Positions 7,376-15,557 of a stretch of 22,139 bases of DNA are shown here, one piece after another. The DNA comes from TWA4 sp034086685. Its GTDB lineage: Bacteria; Bacillota; Clostridia; Lachnospirales; Lachnospiraceae. Where the stretch lies: NCBI GenBank assembly GCA_034086685.1, contig JAXDZY010000128.1, positions 1-22,139 on the forward strand, read 5' to 3'. Each line of letters opens with the position of its first letter. Within the stretch, counting starts at the first letter, position 1. Below the pieces are notes generated by a model, which had not been told where the DNA came from, ran no database searches, and saw only the letters and a program-made list of their open reading frames with translations. The position numbers were made by a program, and so were the translations under genes.

Positions 7376-9031
7376 ATGCTGAAACTGATGATCGATGGAG
7401 TGGAAGAACGGTGCGTGGAGGGGACTACGTATCTGGAGCTTGCAAAGCGTTATCAGAAAAACTATGAACATGATATTCTCCTGGCAAAAAACGGAGGATA
7501 TCTGAAAGAATTAAGTAAAACTGTGGAAAGAGAAGGGGAGATTACATTTCTTACAGCAGAAGATACGGCGGGGATTACGACGTATAACAGAAGTGTACTC
7601 TTTCTGTTTCTGAAGGCACTGTATCAGGCGGCCGGGCATGGGCATATCAGGGCAGTGCGGGTGCATTTTTCCGTTCTGAAAGGACTGCTGATGGAAGTGG
7701 ATGCGGATATTCCTGTAAATCAGGAGCTGCTGGATCAGGTGAAGGTTCAGATGCAGGAAATTGTGGCGCAGAAGCTTCCGATTGTAAAACGGAATATGCC
7801 CACCAGAGAAGCCATAGATATTTTTGCATCGCATGGTATGCATGATAAGGAAAATCTTTTTGCTTTCCGCCGGTCTTCCACTGTCAATGTATATCGTCTG
7901 GAAGATTTTGAGGATTATTTTTATGGATATATGGTGCCTGATTCCGGTTATCTGAAATATTTTGATCTGTGCATGTATGAAAAATATGTAATTCTGCAGC
8001 TTCCTGACCAGAGTGCACCGGAAGAAATCCAGCCTTTCAGGCCGCAGCCAAAGATTTATTCCACTTTGCTGCGCTCCGTCAGCTGGCGGAAAATGCTGGG
8101 TGTGAATACGGTGGGGGATCTGAACCGGATTATTTCAAGAGGTGAAATACTGGAACTGATTCTGGTACAGGAGGCGCTTCAGGAAAAACGTCTTGCGGAT
8201 ATTGCAGAAGAAATCTCCAGAAGACCGGAGATTAAATTTATTATGATTGCGGGTCCTTCCTCGTCCGGAAAAACAACCACCAGCAGACGGCTGGGAATTC
8301 AGCTGAAAGCCCATGGAATGAGGCCGCATCCCATCTCGGTGGATAATTATTTCGTGGAGAGGGATCAATCACCGCGGGATGCCAGCGGAGAATATAATTT
8401 TGAATGTCTGGAAGCACTTGATCTGGAACTTTTCAATCGCAATATGTGTGATCTTCTGGAGGGAAAGGAAATCGAACTGCCTTCCTACAATTTTGTAACC
8501 GGAAAACGGGAGTATAAAGGAGAAAAGCTGAAGATGGGGCGGGAGGATGTGCTGGTTATCGAAGGAATCCATGCACTGAATGATGTCATGTCGTCGGAGC
8601 TGCCCAAGGAAAGCAAATTCAAGATTTATCTCAGTGCTCTGACTCAGCTGAATATTGATGAGCACAACCGCATACCCACCACGGACGGACGTCTTATCCG
8701 CCGGATGGTGCGTGATGCCAGAACCCGCGGCACGTCAGCACAGGAAACCATCAGACGGTGGTCATCTGTGCGTGCCGGAGAGGAAAGCAACATTTTTCCT
8801 TATCAGGAAGATGCGGATGTGGTATTTGATTCTTCTCTGATCTATGAGCTGGCTGTACTGAAATCCTATGCGGAGCCCCTTCTGTTCCAGATTCCTCCTG
8901 AAAGCCCGGAAGCAATCGAAGCAAGGAGACTGCTGAAATTCTTTGATTATTTTCTGAATGTGGGCAGCGAAAATATCCCCATCAATTCCATTTTAAGGGA
9001 ATTTGTGGGAGGAAGCTGCTTTGAGGTGTAA
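7376..9031 (+). CDS. Nucleoside (uridine) kinase-like protein with TGS and ThrRS-like N-terminal domains
   Basis: A cytoplasmic P-loop kinase of the uridine kinase/phosphoribulokinase fold. The 551 aa begin with a TGS domain (about 1-60), then a region resembling the threonyl/alanyl-tRNA synthetase second additional domain (about 70-220). In that region I see no clear HxxxH editing motif, so it is probably not an editing enzyme. The kinase domain starts near 285 with the Walker A GPSSSGKT (293-300), followed by ISVDNYFV and a C-terminal lid region. This architecture is common in clostridia, where it is annotated as nucleoside kinase. It is the last gene of the operon and converges on uvrC with a 12-bp gap. 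The true substrate and the role of the tRNA-synthetase-like part are unknown. Confidence 0.85.
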   Translation: MLKLMIDGVEERCVEGTTYLELAKRYQKNYEHDILLAKNGGYLKELSKTVEREGEITFLTAEDTAGITTYNRSVLFLFLKALYQAAGHGHIRAVRVHFSVLKGLLMEVDADIPVNQELLDQVKVQMQEIVAQKLPIVKRNMPTREAIDIFASHGMHDKENLFAFRRSSTVNVYRLEDFEDYFYGYMVPDSGYLKYFDLCMYEKYVILQLPDQSAPEEIQPFRPQPKIYSTLLRSVSWRKMLGVNTVGDLNRIISRGEILELILVQEALQEKRLADIAEEISRRPEIKFIMIAGPSSSGKTTTSRRLGIQLKAHGMRPHPISVDNYFVERDQSPRDASGEYNFECLEALDLELFNRNMCDLLEGKEIELPSYNFVTGKREYKGEKLKMGREDVLVIEGIHALNDVMSSELPKESKFKIYLSALTQLNIDEHNRIPTTDGRLIRRMVRDARTRGTSAQETIRRWSSVRAGEESNIFPYQEDADVVFDSSLIYELAVLKSYAEPLLFQIPPESPEAIEARRLLKFFDYFLNVGSENIPINSILREFVGGSCFEV

Positions 9032-9043
9032 ATATTATAAGAT

Positions 9044-10909
9044 CTATTTGTTATCATGAAAGAATCGGTAAACGCTTTCTGCTGCTTTCCGGTTCATGCC
9101 CGGGATTTCTGCCAGCTGTTCTTCACTTGCGTTCCGGATTTCGTCCAGTGACCGGAAGTTTTTCATGAGAGCTTTCCTGCGGGCAGGTCCGATTCCGGGG
9201 ATATCGTCCAGAATGGAATGAACCTGTGATTTGCCCCGGAGACTGCGGTGATATTCAATGGCAAAGCGGTGGGCTTCGTCCTGAATGCGCGTGATCAGCC
9301 GGAATCCCTCAGAATGGGTGTCGATGTCGATTTCAATATTGTTAAAATACAATCCCCGGGTGTTGTGATGGTCATCCTTGACCATGCCGCATACGGGGAT
9401 TTCCAGTTCCAGCTCCTGCAAAACGGAAAGTGCAATGTTGACCTGACCCCGTCCTCCATCCATCATGATCAGATCGGGAAAACGGCTGAAGCTGGTCAGT
9501 GCTGTGTCATCTCCCGAGTTCTGTTCTTCCAGGCCATGTACAAAACGTCTGGTGAGCACTTCACGCATGGACGCATAGTCATCGGGCCCTGTAACGGAAC
9601 GGATGCGGAATTTCCGGTAATCATTGCGTTTCGGTTTTCCATCTTCAAAAACCACCATGGAGCCCACCGATTCAAAGCCGCTGATATTGGAGATATCAAA
9701 GGCTTCCATGCGCCGGATCTGCGGCAGAGACAGAAGACCGGCAATTTCCGCGCAGGCACCAAGTGTGCGTTTTTCTTCCCTTCTGGCTTTTTCACGTCCC
9801 TGTTCCAGTACCAGTCTGGCATTTTTGGCGGCCAGAGCCATGAGTCTGGCCTTCTCTCCCTTTTGAGGAACCTGACAGACGACCTTGCTGCCGCGCCGTC
9901 CGGTAAGCCATTTTTCAATAACCTGGCTGTCGGAGATGGGTTCCATGAGAAGCAGCTGCGCCGGGATATAGGGAGTACCGGCGTAAAACTGCTTAACAAA
10001 TTCATTGAGAACCTGGGCAGTGGTGTCTCCTTCTCCCACAGTGAGCCGGAAATGATCTCTTCCGATCATCTGTCCATCCCGCACGAAGAAAACCTGTACC
10101 ACAGCATCATAACCCTCAGCAGCAATGGCGATAATATCCCGGTCTTCGTGCTGATTGGTGGCATTGATTTTCTGTTTTTCCTTGATTTTCTGTACGGAAA
10201 ACAAAAGATCACGTACCTGTGCGGCTTTTTCAAAATCCATATTTTCAGCAGCCTTCTGCATCCGCTCTGTGAGAATCTGCTCCACCTGTTTATGATTGCG
10301 TCCCTCAAGAAAGTCCAGTGCCTGGTCGATCCGGCAGCGGTATTCTTCCCGGGAAACGGTACCCTGGCAGGGAGCAATGCACTGTCCCAGATGATAGTTG
10401 AGGCAGGGGCGCTGTCCCACAGCACTTCCATCCAGAGTTTTATGGCAGGTACGGATCCTGAAAATTTTCTGCAGCAGATCAATGGTATTTTTCACGGACT
10501 CCGAACTGGTATATGGACCAAAATAACGGGCGTGATCCTTTTTTCGTTCCCTGGAAAATAAAATTCTGGGATAGGGTTCATGAATTGTTACCTTAATATA
10601 AGGGTAGGTTTTGTCATCCTTCAGCATGGTATTATAGCGGGGGCGATGTTCCTTGATCAGATTATTTTCCAGAACAAGAGCCTCCAGCTCGGAATCGGTG
10701 AGGATATATTCAAACCAGCGGATATTGGATACCATCCGCACGATCTTCGGCGATTTGTTCCGGCTGCTCTGAAAGTACTGACGCACCCGGTTTTTCAGAC
10801 TGATGGCCTTTCCTACATAAATAATCTCATCCCGGTCATTATGCATAAGATAAACACCGGGACTGTCGGGAAGCTTTTTCAGCTCTTCCTGAATATCGAA
10901 AAATTCCAT
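9044..10909 (-). CDS. uvrC: UvrABC system protein C (excinuclease subunit)
   Basis: The dual-incision nuclease of nucleotide excision repair, acting after UvrB is loaded on damaged DNA. In the 621 aa, the GIY-YIG nuclease domain is at the N-terminus (GVYLM...IIYVGKA, about 18-35). A UVR motif binding UvrB is near 205-240, the RNase H-like second nuclease domain is at about 370-540 (ISNISGFESVGSMVVFEDG, DLIMMDGGRGQVN), and C-terminal helix-hairpin-helix repeats include DIPGIGPARRKALM and IPGMNRKAAES. I chose ATG at 10909 (MEFFDIQEEL), with GAGGGAGAA just upstream; the longer reading from GTG at 10957 runs through the promoter. It is a single-gene unit. No terminator is visible in the 12-bp gap to the convergent kinase. 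Confidence 0.96.
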   Translation of the reverse strand: MEFFDIQEELKKLPDSPGVYLMHNDRDEIIYVGKAISLKNRVRQYFQSSRNKSPKIVRMVSNIRWFEYILTDSELEALVLENNLIKEHRPRYNTMLKDDKTYPYIKVTIHEPYPRILFSRERKKDHARYFGPYTSSESVKNTIDLLQKIFRIRTCHKTLDGSAVGQRPCLNYHLGQCIAPCQGTVSREEYRCRIDQALDFLEGRNHKQVEQILTERMQKAAENMDFEKAAQVRDLLFSVQKIKEKQKINATNQHEDRDIIAIAAEGYDAVVQVFFVRDGQMIGRDHFRLTVGEGDTTAQVLNEFVKQFYAGTPYIPAQLLLMEPISDSQVIEKWLTGRRGSKVVCQVPQKGEKARLMALAAKNARLVLEQGREKARREEKRTLGACAEIAGLLSLPQIRRMEAFDISNISGFESVGSMVVFEDGKPKRNDYRKFRIRSVTGPDDYASMREVLTRRFVHGLEEQNSGDDTALTSFSRFPDLIMMDGGRGQVNIALSVLQELELEIPVCGMVKDDHHNTRGLYFNNIEIDIDTHSEGFRLITRIQDEAHRFAIEYHRSLRGKSQVHSILDDIPGIGPARRKALMKNFRSLDEIRNASEEQLAEIPGMNRKAAESVYRFFHDNK

Positions 10910-10947
10910 ATTTTTCTCCCTCGAAGTCAACAGATATTTCTGTCTGG

Positions 10948-10976
10948 AGTATAACACGAAAAAGAAAGTGCTGCAA
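10948..10976 (-). promoter_or_regulatory. uvrC: Promoter of uvrC
   Basis: Read on the - strand, TTGCAG (10971-10976) is followed after 17 bp by TATACT (10948-10953), a five-of-six match to the -10. It would start transcription near 10941 and give a leader of about 32 nt with the ribosome site just before ATG 10909. No SOS-box-like palindrome was recognised nearby. Confidence 0.65.
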
Positions 10977-11003
10977 TGAAAGGCTGTGCATTCGCTTATT
11001 CTA

Positions 11004-11041
11004 TTGACTATTCCCTTGATAAATACTATTATTTAAGGGAA
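11004..11041 (+). promoter_or_regulatory. licD promoter overlapped by a 31-bp dyad (candidate operator)
   Basis: TTGACT (11004-11009) and TATTAT (11027-11032) are 17 bp apart, a strong sigma-A promoter. A dyad at 11011-11041, centred on 11026, has arms TTCCCTT and AAGGGAA with AAATA/TATTT-type symmetry inside; 12 of 15 position pairs are complementary. It covers the spacer, the -10 and the start point, the classical position for a repressor. The downstream leader of about 120 nt (11042-11161) holds no other feature I can support. The binding protein is unknown. Confidence 0.6.
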
Positions 11042-11161
11042 ATCGTGTCATGGGAAACATGGAATTGGAACCACTTATTGCTGTTCCTGTTTTTATACAT
11101 GCGCGAAAACCTGTCGCATCGGGTGAACTGAAAAAAGAAGGAAGAGGACGAATAGAAATAC

Positions 11162-12022
11162 ATGAAAAAAAACAGTGAATTTAATGATACACACACATAT
11201 TTGACTCTGGAGGAGATTCATGCCATTGAGCTGGAGATGCTGCTGGATTTTACAAAAGTCTGTGACAGGTACAGATTAAGGTATTATCTGTGCGGCGGTA
11301 CGCTTCTTGGGGCAGTCCGTCATAAGGGATTTATTCCCTGGGATGATGATATCGATATTCTGATGCCCCGCCCGGATTATATGAAATTTCTGAAGATAGC
11401 CGGAAAAAGGCAGGTGCTGCCGGATCATCTGAAGGTCTGCAGCAATATTCTGGGCAATCTGAATGATCCTTTCTGCAAGATCGAGAATCTGAATGTGAGG
11501 ATGGAAAAAGATTATTCGGATGATGAGAACGACCACCATCTCTGGATTGATATTTTTCCCATGGACGGTCTGCCGGACAGTGAACGCGAGACAAAATGGA
11601 TCTATAAAAAGGTTCTGGTACTTCGTACCCTGATTCGGATCATTAAAGTGCGGCCGGAGATATCGGATGAGATTTCAAAGACACGTATGAAAGCATTTCT
11701 GAAACCGTTGATGAAGCCGGTTCTCAACAGGATCGGCATTGAGCGTTTCGTTTCGTGGATCGAACGCATATGCAGGAAGTATGATTTTGATTCCAGTCAT
11801 TACGTGGGAGGAATTGCGTTTGGCTATGGTCCTCAGGAACGGATGGTGAGAAAGGATTACGTGAAGCCCGTTCAGGTGGAATTTGAAGGACATCTGTTTA
11901 ATGCTCCCGGATGCTGGCACAGGTATCTCTGCAGTTTATACGGCGATTATATGAAGCTTCCGCCGAAAAATAAAAGAGTAGCTCATATTATCAGAATGTG
12001 GCGGGTTTCAGATGAAGGATAG
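11162..12022 (+). CDS. LicD family phosphotransferase
   Basis: A LicD-type nucleotidyltransferase-fold enzyme. Characterised members move phosphocholine (or similar phospho-groups) from CDP-linked donors onto teichoic acids or surface glycans. The signature lies at residues 45-66: GGTLLGAVRHKGFIPW followed by the acidic cluster DDDIDI (61-66), which supplies the metal ligands. LWIDIFPMDG (about 126-135) is another conserved block. The length of 286 aa fits the family. No membrane segment or signal peptide is seen, consistent with action on the cytoplasmic face. GGAAGAGG lies about 14 bases before the ATG, longer than ideal. No glycan or choline genes flank it, so acceptor and donor cannot be inferred. 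Confidence 0.88.
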   Translation: MKKNSEFNDTHTYLTLEEIHAIELEMLLDFTKVCDRYRLRYYLCGGTLLGAVRHKGFIPWDDDIDILMPRPDYMKFLKIAGKRQVLPDHLKVCSNILGNLNDPFCKIENLNVRMEKDYSDDENDHHLWIDIFPMDGLPDSERETKWIYKKVLVLRTLIRIIKVRPEISDEISKTRMKAFLKPLMKPVLNRIGIERFVSWIERICRKYDFDSSHYVGGIAFGYGPQERMVRKDYVKPVQVEFEGHLFNAPGCWHRYLCSLYGDYMKLPPKNKRVAHIIRMWRVSDEG

Positions 12023-12034
12023 AAACCTGCAGCA

Positions 12035-12079
12035 GAAATCCGTGTCCCCGGCATGAGGGTCACGGATTTCGTATTTATA
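12035..12079. terminator. Hairpin between convergent licD and hcp
   Basis: GAAATCCGTG (12035-12044) is perfectly complementary to CACGGATTTC (12061-12070), with an inner CCC/GGG pairing. On the + strand it is followed by GTATTTATAA, a modest T tract, and it lies 13 bp after licD. It could also slow transcription leaving hcp on the other strand, though no T run is present in that direction. Confidence 0.6.
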
Positions 12080-12128
12080 AACGGGGTATATGAAATTGTC
12101 TGCCTGGGCAGCTTTTGGACATTTTTTT

Positions 12129-13736
12129 CTATCCAAGAAGCTTTTTCAGATCTTCTTCCGGTGTGCTGACCGGTGTGATTCCGAAATTTTTCACCAGAAA
12201 ATCCAGTACGGCGGGTGAAACGAATGCCGGCAGTGTAGGTCCCAGATGGATATTTTTGATACCCAGATGCAGCAGGGTCAGCAGTACAGCTGCCGCTTTC
12301 TGTTCATACCAGGACAGAACCAGTGTAAGAGGCAGGTCGTTGACGCCGCATCCGAATACTTCTGCCAGAGATACAGCCACACGGATGGCACTGTAGGAAT
12401 CGTTGCACTGCCCCATGTCCAGAAGCCGGGGCAGTCCGCCGATGGTTCCCAGATCAAGGTCGTTAAAACGGTATTTGCCGCATCCCAGGGTGAGAATCAG
12501 TGTATTTTCAGGAGCCTGTTTTACAAATTCTGTAAAATAGGAACGGGATCCGCGTTTGCCGTCGCATCCGCCCACCAGGAAGATGTGTTTAAGAGCGCCG
12601 CTTTTCACTGCATCTACTACTTTGTCTGCCACAGACAGAACCGCATCGCGGCCAAATCCGGTGGTCAGTGTGGTGCCGCCGTTGATGCCGGTAAACTGTC
12701 TGTCTTCAGAAAATCCACCCAGCTGAAGAGCTTTTTCAATAACCGGTGTAAAATCTTTATTGCCCTGTTCGTCTTCGGAAATGGATACCATTTCAGGATA
12801 TCCTGTAACACCGGTGGTAAATACCCGGTCAGCATAGCTTTCCTTCGGCGGCATCAGACAGTTGGTGGTATATAAAACGGGGGCAGGAAGATTGTCAAAT
12901 TCAGAACGCTGATTATGCCATGCGGTACCGTAATTTCCTTTCAGGTGAGGATATTTCTTTAATTCAGGATAAGCGTGGCAGGGAAGCATTTCACCATGTG
13001 TGTAGATATTGATATTTTTACCTTCCGTCTGCTCCAGAAGCATTTTCAGATCGCGAAGATCATGACCGGTTACCACGATGAAAGGCCCTTTTTCCACTTT
13101 CATGCTGACTGCTGTAGGAACCGGTGTGCCATAAGTTGTTGTATTGGCACGGTCCAGAAGTTCCATACAGGTGAGATTGATTTTTCCTACTTCCAGAACC
13201 TCCGGAAGAAGCTGTTCCATGGTCAGGTCTTCTCCCACATAAAACAGTCCTTTGCAGATGCCGTTTATGATTTCATCATCGGTAAATCCGAGAACCATGG
13301 CATGGTATGCGTAGGCAGCCACACCGCGCAGTCCGAAAAGAATCAGAGATTTCAGGGAGCGGATATCTTCCTGAGCAGTCCACAGACAGGTCATATCATA
13401 ATCATCTTTTCTTCCGCAGGGATCAGCGCAATCTGCACAGGATGCGGCAAGTTTTTTCTTTTCTTCCTGAACGGCATTGTATAGAAGTGTCAAAGCTTTT
13501 TCATCAAAATTTACATTGGTAAGTGTTGCAAAAAGACCTTCGATCATTACTCTGGCAGCCCGGTCACTCAGCCTGACATTCTGTGCATCGGTGCAGCGGG
13601 CGAGACCGATCAATGCACCGGTGAGTTTATCCTGAAGCAGGGCAATGTCATTTTTTTTGCCGCAGACCCCTGCATTTCCGGTACAGCCGGTGCATCCTGA
13701 AGTCTGTTCGCACTGGAAACAAAACATGTTGCTCAT
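12129..13736 (-). CDS. hcp: Hydroxylamine reductase / hybrid-cluster protein
   Basis: A cytoplasmic iron-sulfur enzyme of the prismane family. It reduces hydroxylamine in vitro and is implicated in NO/nitrosative-stress defence in anaerobes. The N-terminal cysteines (Cys6, Cys9, Cys18, Cys25, with an additional Cys15) bind the cubane cluster. Later motifs carry the hybrid-cluster ligands: VTGHDLRDL, HGEMLPCHAYP, TTNCLMPP, GGCDGKRGSRSY, LTLGCGKYRFN, DMGQCNDSYSA and ILSWYEQKA-like LVLSWYEQKA. The length of 535 aa is typical. AGGAGGT (13747-13753 on this strand) precedes ATG 13736; a second Met at residue 4 is also possible. It is a single-gene unit, with no hcr reductase next to it. Confidence 0.96.
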   Translation of the reverse strand: MSNMFCFQCEQTSGCTGCTGNAGVCGKKNDIALLQDKLTGALIGLARCTDAQNVRLSDRAARVMIEGLFATLTNVNFDEKALTLLYNAVQEEKKKLAASCADCADPCGRKDDYDMTCLWTAQEDIRSLKSLILFGLRGVAAYAYHAMVLGFTDDEIINGICKGLFYVGEDLTMEQLLPEVLEVGKINLTCMELLDRANTTTYGTPVPTAVSMKVEKGPFIVVTGHDLRDLKMLLEQTEGKNINIYTHGEMLPCHAYPELKKYPHLKGNYGTAWHNQRSEFDNLPAPVLYTTNCLMPPKESYADRVFTTGVTGYPEMVSISEDEQGNKDFTPVIEKALQLGGFSEDRQFTGINGGTTLTTGFGRDAVLSVADKVVDAVKSGALKHIFLVGGCDGKRGSRSYFTEFVKQAPENTLILTLGCGKYRFNDLDLGTIGGLPRLLDMGQCNDSYSAIRVAVSLAEVFGCGVNDLPLTLVLSWYEQKAAAVLLTLLHLGIKNIHLGPTLPAFVSPAVLDFLVKNFGITPVSTPEEDLKKLLG

Positions 13737-13778
13737 AAATTAAAATACCTCCTCGCATGGAATTTTGCTGATATCTGG

Positions 13779-13820
13779 AGTATATCGTATGAGTAATGGG
13801 AAATCGGTTGTAATTGCAAC
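13779..13820 (-). promoter_or_regulatory. hcp: hcp promoter with upstream dyad
   Basis: On the - strand a TATACT -10 lies at 13779-13784, while the -35 position (CCGATT) is poor. A 14-bp near-perfect dyad GTTGTAATTGCAAC occupies 13807-13820, with 6 of 7 pairs complementary. If transcription starts near 13772, the dyad centre falls about 41.5 bp upstream, where class II activators of the CRP/FNR superfamily bind. Such regulators control hcp in several anaerobes, but the half-site spacing here (TTG-N6-CAA) is not the classical FNR or CRP spacing. The regulator identity is therefore open. Confidence 0.45.
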
Positions 13821-13987
13821 GTTCATAATTTGTTCAAAAATTATTTAAAAAACTTTTACAACGATAACACAGTTCCATCATATTTACAGAGTATTATTAA
13901 GCCATAAAACAAAGGCGTGATACAGCCGGAGTTCAATTGAATATGTTTACAAGAAGGAATATTGGAAAGCAAGTTTTTTTTCATAAT

Positions 13988-14088
13988 GGGCTGAAAAGCC
14001 CTCCTCCCTTTTTCATTGTTATAGAGGCGGCCTTTACGTAAGATCATCGGTGTGCAGATGATTTTTCGTAAAGGCCTGTCCTTTTTTT
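13988..14088 (+). terminator. Strong terminator structure with no visible upstream + strand gene
   Basis: Two hairpins occur in a row. First, GGGCT-GAAA-AGCCC (13988-14001) has a GNRA tetraloop. Second, a 20-bp stem at 14029-14048/14057-14076 (outer part GGCCTTTACG/CGTAAAGGCC, one T-T mismatch and one G-T wobble, eight-base loop) is followed by seven Ts (14082-14088). The form is a textbook + strand terminator. The 13821-14122 stretch holds no convincing gene. A weak + strand promoter-like match (TTTACA 13855-13860, CATATT 13879-13884, 18 bp apart) would make a short RNA of roughly 200 nt. It could otherwise be insulation upstream of hydF. Confidence 0.75.
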
Positions 14089-14122
14089 CAGGGTAAAAAT
14101 GACAGCGGATTCTGTTTCTTCC

Positions 14123-14151
14123 TTGCTTTTCCACTCTTACGATGGTAAAAT
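14123..14151 (+). promoter_or_regulatory. hydF: Likely promoter of hydF-aspA
   Basis: TTGCTT (14123-14128) and TAAAAT (14146-14151) are 17 bp apart. The -10 matches five of six bases and the -35 three of six. It begins 34 bp after the upstream T run, so the terminator and promoter are arranged back to back. The resulting leader of about 108 nt contains a GTCCG/CGGAC complement just before the ribosome site; its significance is unclear. Confidence 0.5.
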
Positions 14152-14265
14152 GTTCTTATATGAGTTCTGCAGTTGATGTAAAAAATAGCAGATATTCACA
14201 AAACAGACAACCTGAGCCGGATGTGTCCGAATGATGGCCCGGACGGCAAAGCGAGGAGGATTTAT

Positions 14266-15501
14266 ATGAGCGGATTAAATGAAACACCCAGCGGGAGCAG
14301 GGTACATATCGGGATTTTCGGAAGAAGAAATGCGGGAAAATCCAGTATTATCAATGCAATTACAGGACAGGATGTGGCGATTGTTTCAGATGTGAAGGGA
14401 ACGACTACTGATCCGGTGGCCAAGGCCATGGAGCTGCTGCCTCTTGGCCCTGTGAAGATTTTTGATACCCCCGGTCTTGATGATGAAGGAGAACTGGGAC
14501 ATGAGCGTATGAGACGTTCTCTTCAGGTTCTGAACAAATCAGATCTGGCACTTTTGATTGTGGATGGCACAGAAGGACTGGGAGATCTTGAGCTGGAGCT
14601 GATTGAGAAGTTCAAGGAGAAAAAAACACCGTATCTGGTAGTCTATAATAAGATCGATCTGATGGACAGACAGGTTCTGGAAGCGGTGAAAGCAGGGCCG
14701 AAGGTACCCACTGATATTTATGTCAGCGCGGTGACCGGCGAGCATATTCAGGAACTGAAAGAGATGATTGCCCGGATGGCGCCTGCAGATGAAGAGAAGT
14801 TCCAGCTGGTGGGCGATCTGCTTTCTCCCTCTGATCTGGTGGTTCTGGTTATACCTATCGATAAAGCGGCACCCAAAGGGCGTCTGATCCTGCCGCAGCA
14901 GCAGACCATCCGTGATATTCTGGAATCGGATGCCATGGCGATTATGACGAAAGAATATGAATTAAGAGAGACGCTGGAGAGCCTGAACAGAAAGCCCAGG
15001 CTGGTCATAACGGATTCACAGGTATTTGCCAAGGTTTCCGCAGATACGCCCAGAGATGTACAGCTGACTTCATTTTCTATTTTATTTGCCCGTCATAAGG
15101 GTAATCTGGAAGAACTGGTAAAAGGCGTAAAAGCCATGGAACGGCTGAAAGACGGGGATACGGTTCTGATTTCCGAGGGATGTACGCACCACAGACAATG
15201 TGATGATATCGGTACGGTGAAGATCCCCAGATGGATCCGTCAGAATACCGGCAGACAGCTGGAGTTTGAATTTACCAGCGGCGGAACATTTCCCGATGAT
15301 CTGGAAAAATACAGTCTGATCGTCCACTGCGGCGGCTGTACTTTAAATGAAAAAGAGATGAAGCATCGCATCCGTATGGCGGCAAGACAGAATGTGCCGA
15401 TTACCAATTACGGTATTCTGATTGCCTGGATGCAGGGAATTCTGAGACGAAGCCTTGAACCTTTCCCGGCCATTGCCATGTGTCTGGATGATGAAGACTG
15501 A
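14266..15501 (+). CDS. hydF: [FeFe]-hydrogenase H-cluster maturation GTPase HydF
   Basis: The scaffold GTPase on which the 2Fe subcluster made by HydE and HydG is assembled and then handed to the [FeFe]-hydrogenase apoenzyme. In the 411 aa, the N-terminal GTPase domain has the P-loop GRRNAGKSS (19-27), KGTTTDP (44-50), DTPG (67-70) and NKID (128-131). The C-terminal cluster domain shows CTH (Cys306, His308) and HCGGC (His354, Cys355, Cys358), the CxH...HCxxC cluster-binding pattern of HydF. I chose ATG 14266 because AGGAGG lies at 14254-14259; an in-frame ATG at 14221 has no ribosome site. hydE and hydG are not in the window. aspA follows after 56 bp. Confidence 0.95.
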   Translation: MSGLNETPSGSRVHIGIFGRRNAGKSSIINAITGQDVAIVSDVKGTTTDPVAKAMELLPLGPVKIFDTPGLDDEGELGHERMRRSLQVLNKSDLALLIVDGTEGLGDLELELIEKFKEKKTPYLVVYNKIDLMDRQVLEAVKAGPKVPTDIYVSAVTGEHIQELKEMIARMAPADEEKFQLVGDLLSPSDLVVLVIPIDKAAPKGRLILPQQQTIRDILESDAMAIMTKEYELRETLESLNRKPRLVITDSQVFAKVSADTPRDVQLTSFSILFARHKGNLEELVKGVKAMERLKDGDTVLISEGCTHHRQCDDIGTVKIPRWIRQNTGRQLEFEFTSGGTFPDDLEKYSLIVHCGGCTLNEKEMKHRIRMAARQNVPITNYGILIAWMQGILRRSLEPFPAIAMCLDDED

Positions 15502-15557
15502 CAGAAGGGACTGAGATGTCAGAATAACGATACAGGGACGACAGGAGGAAGGAAAAT

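Noticed and set aside
9248..10561. 437-codon + strand open frame inside uvrC
   Set aside because: It is the antisense shadow of a clearly identified uvrC gene, with no ribosome site or recognisable domain. Several other long antisense frames, for example 3226-4296 and 20681-21790, are rejected for the same reason.
10910..10957. N-terminal extension of UvrC from GTG 10957
   Set aside because: The codons run through the -10 element, and a GAGGGAGAA ribosome site supports ATG 10909, which matches the usual UvrC N-terminus.
13856..14134. 92-codon - strand open frame between hcp and hydF (with an internal ATG giving about 42 codons)
   Set aside because: It has no recognisable motif and overlaps the strong terminator stem, and the GGAGG-like site before the internal ATG is too far away and lies in a hairpin. 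A small protein cannot be excluded but is not supported.
14221..14265. N-terminal extension of HydF from ATG 14221
   Set aside because: There is no ribosome site upstream of 14221, whereas AGGAGG at 14254-14259 is ideally placed for ATG 14266.
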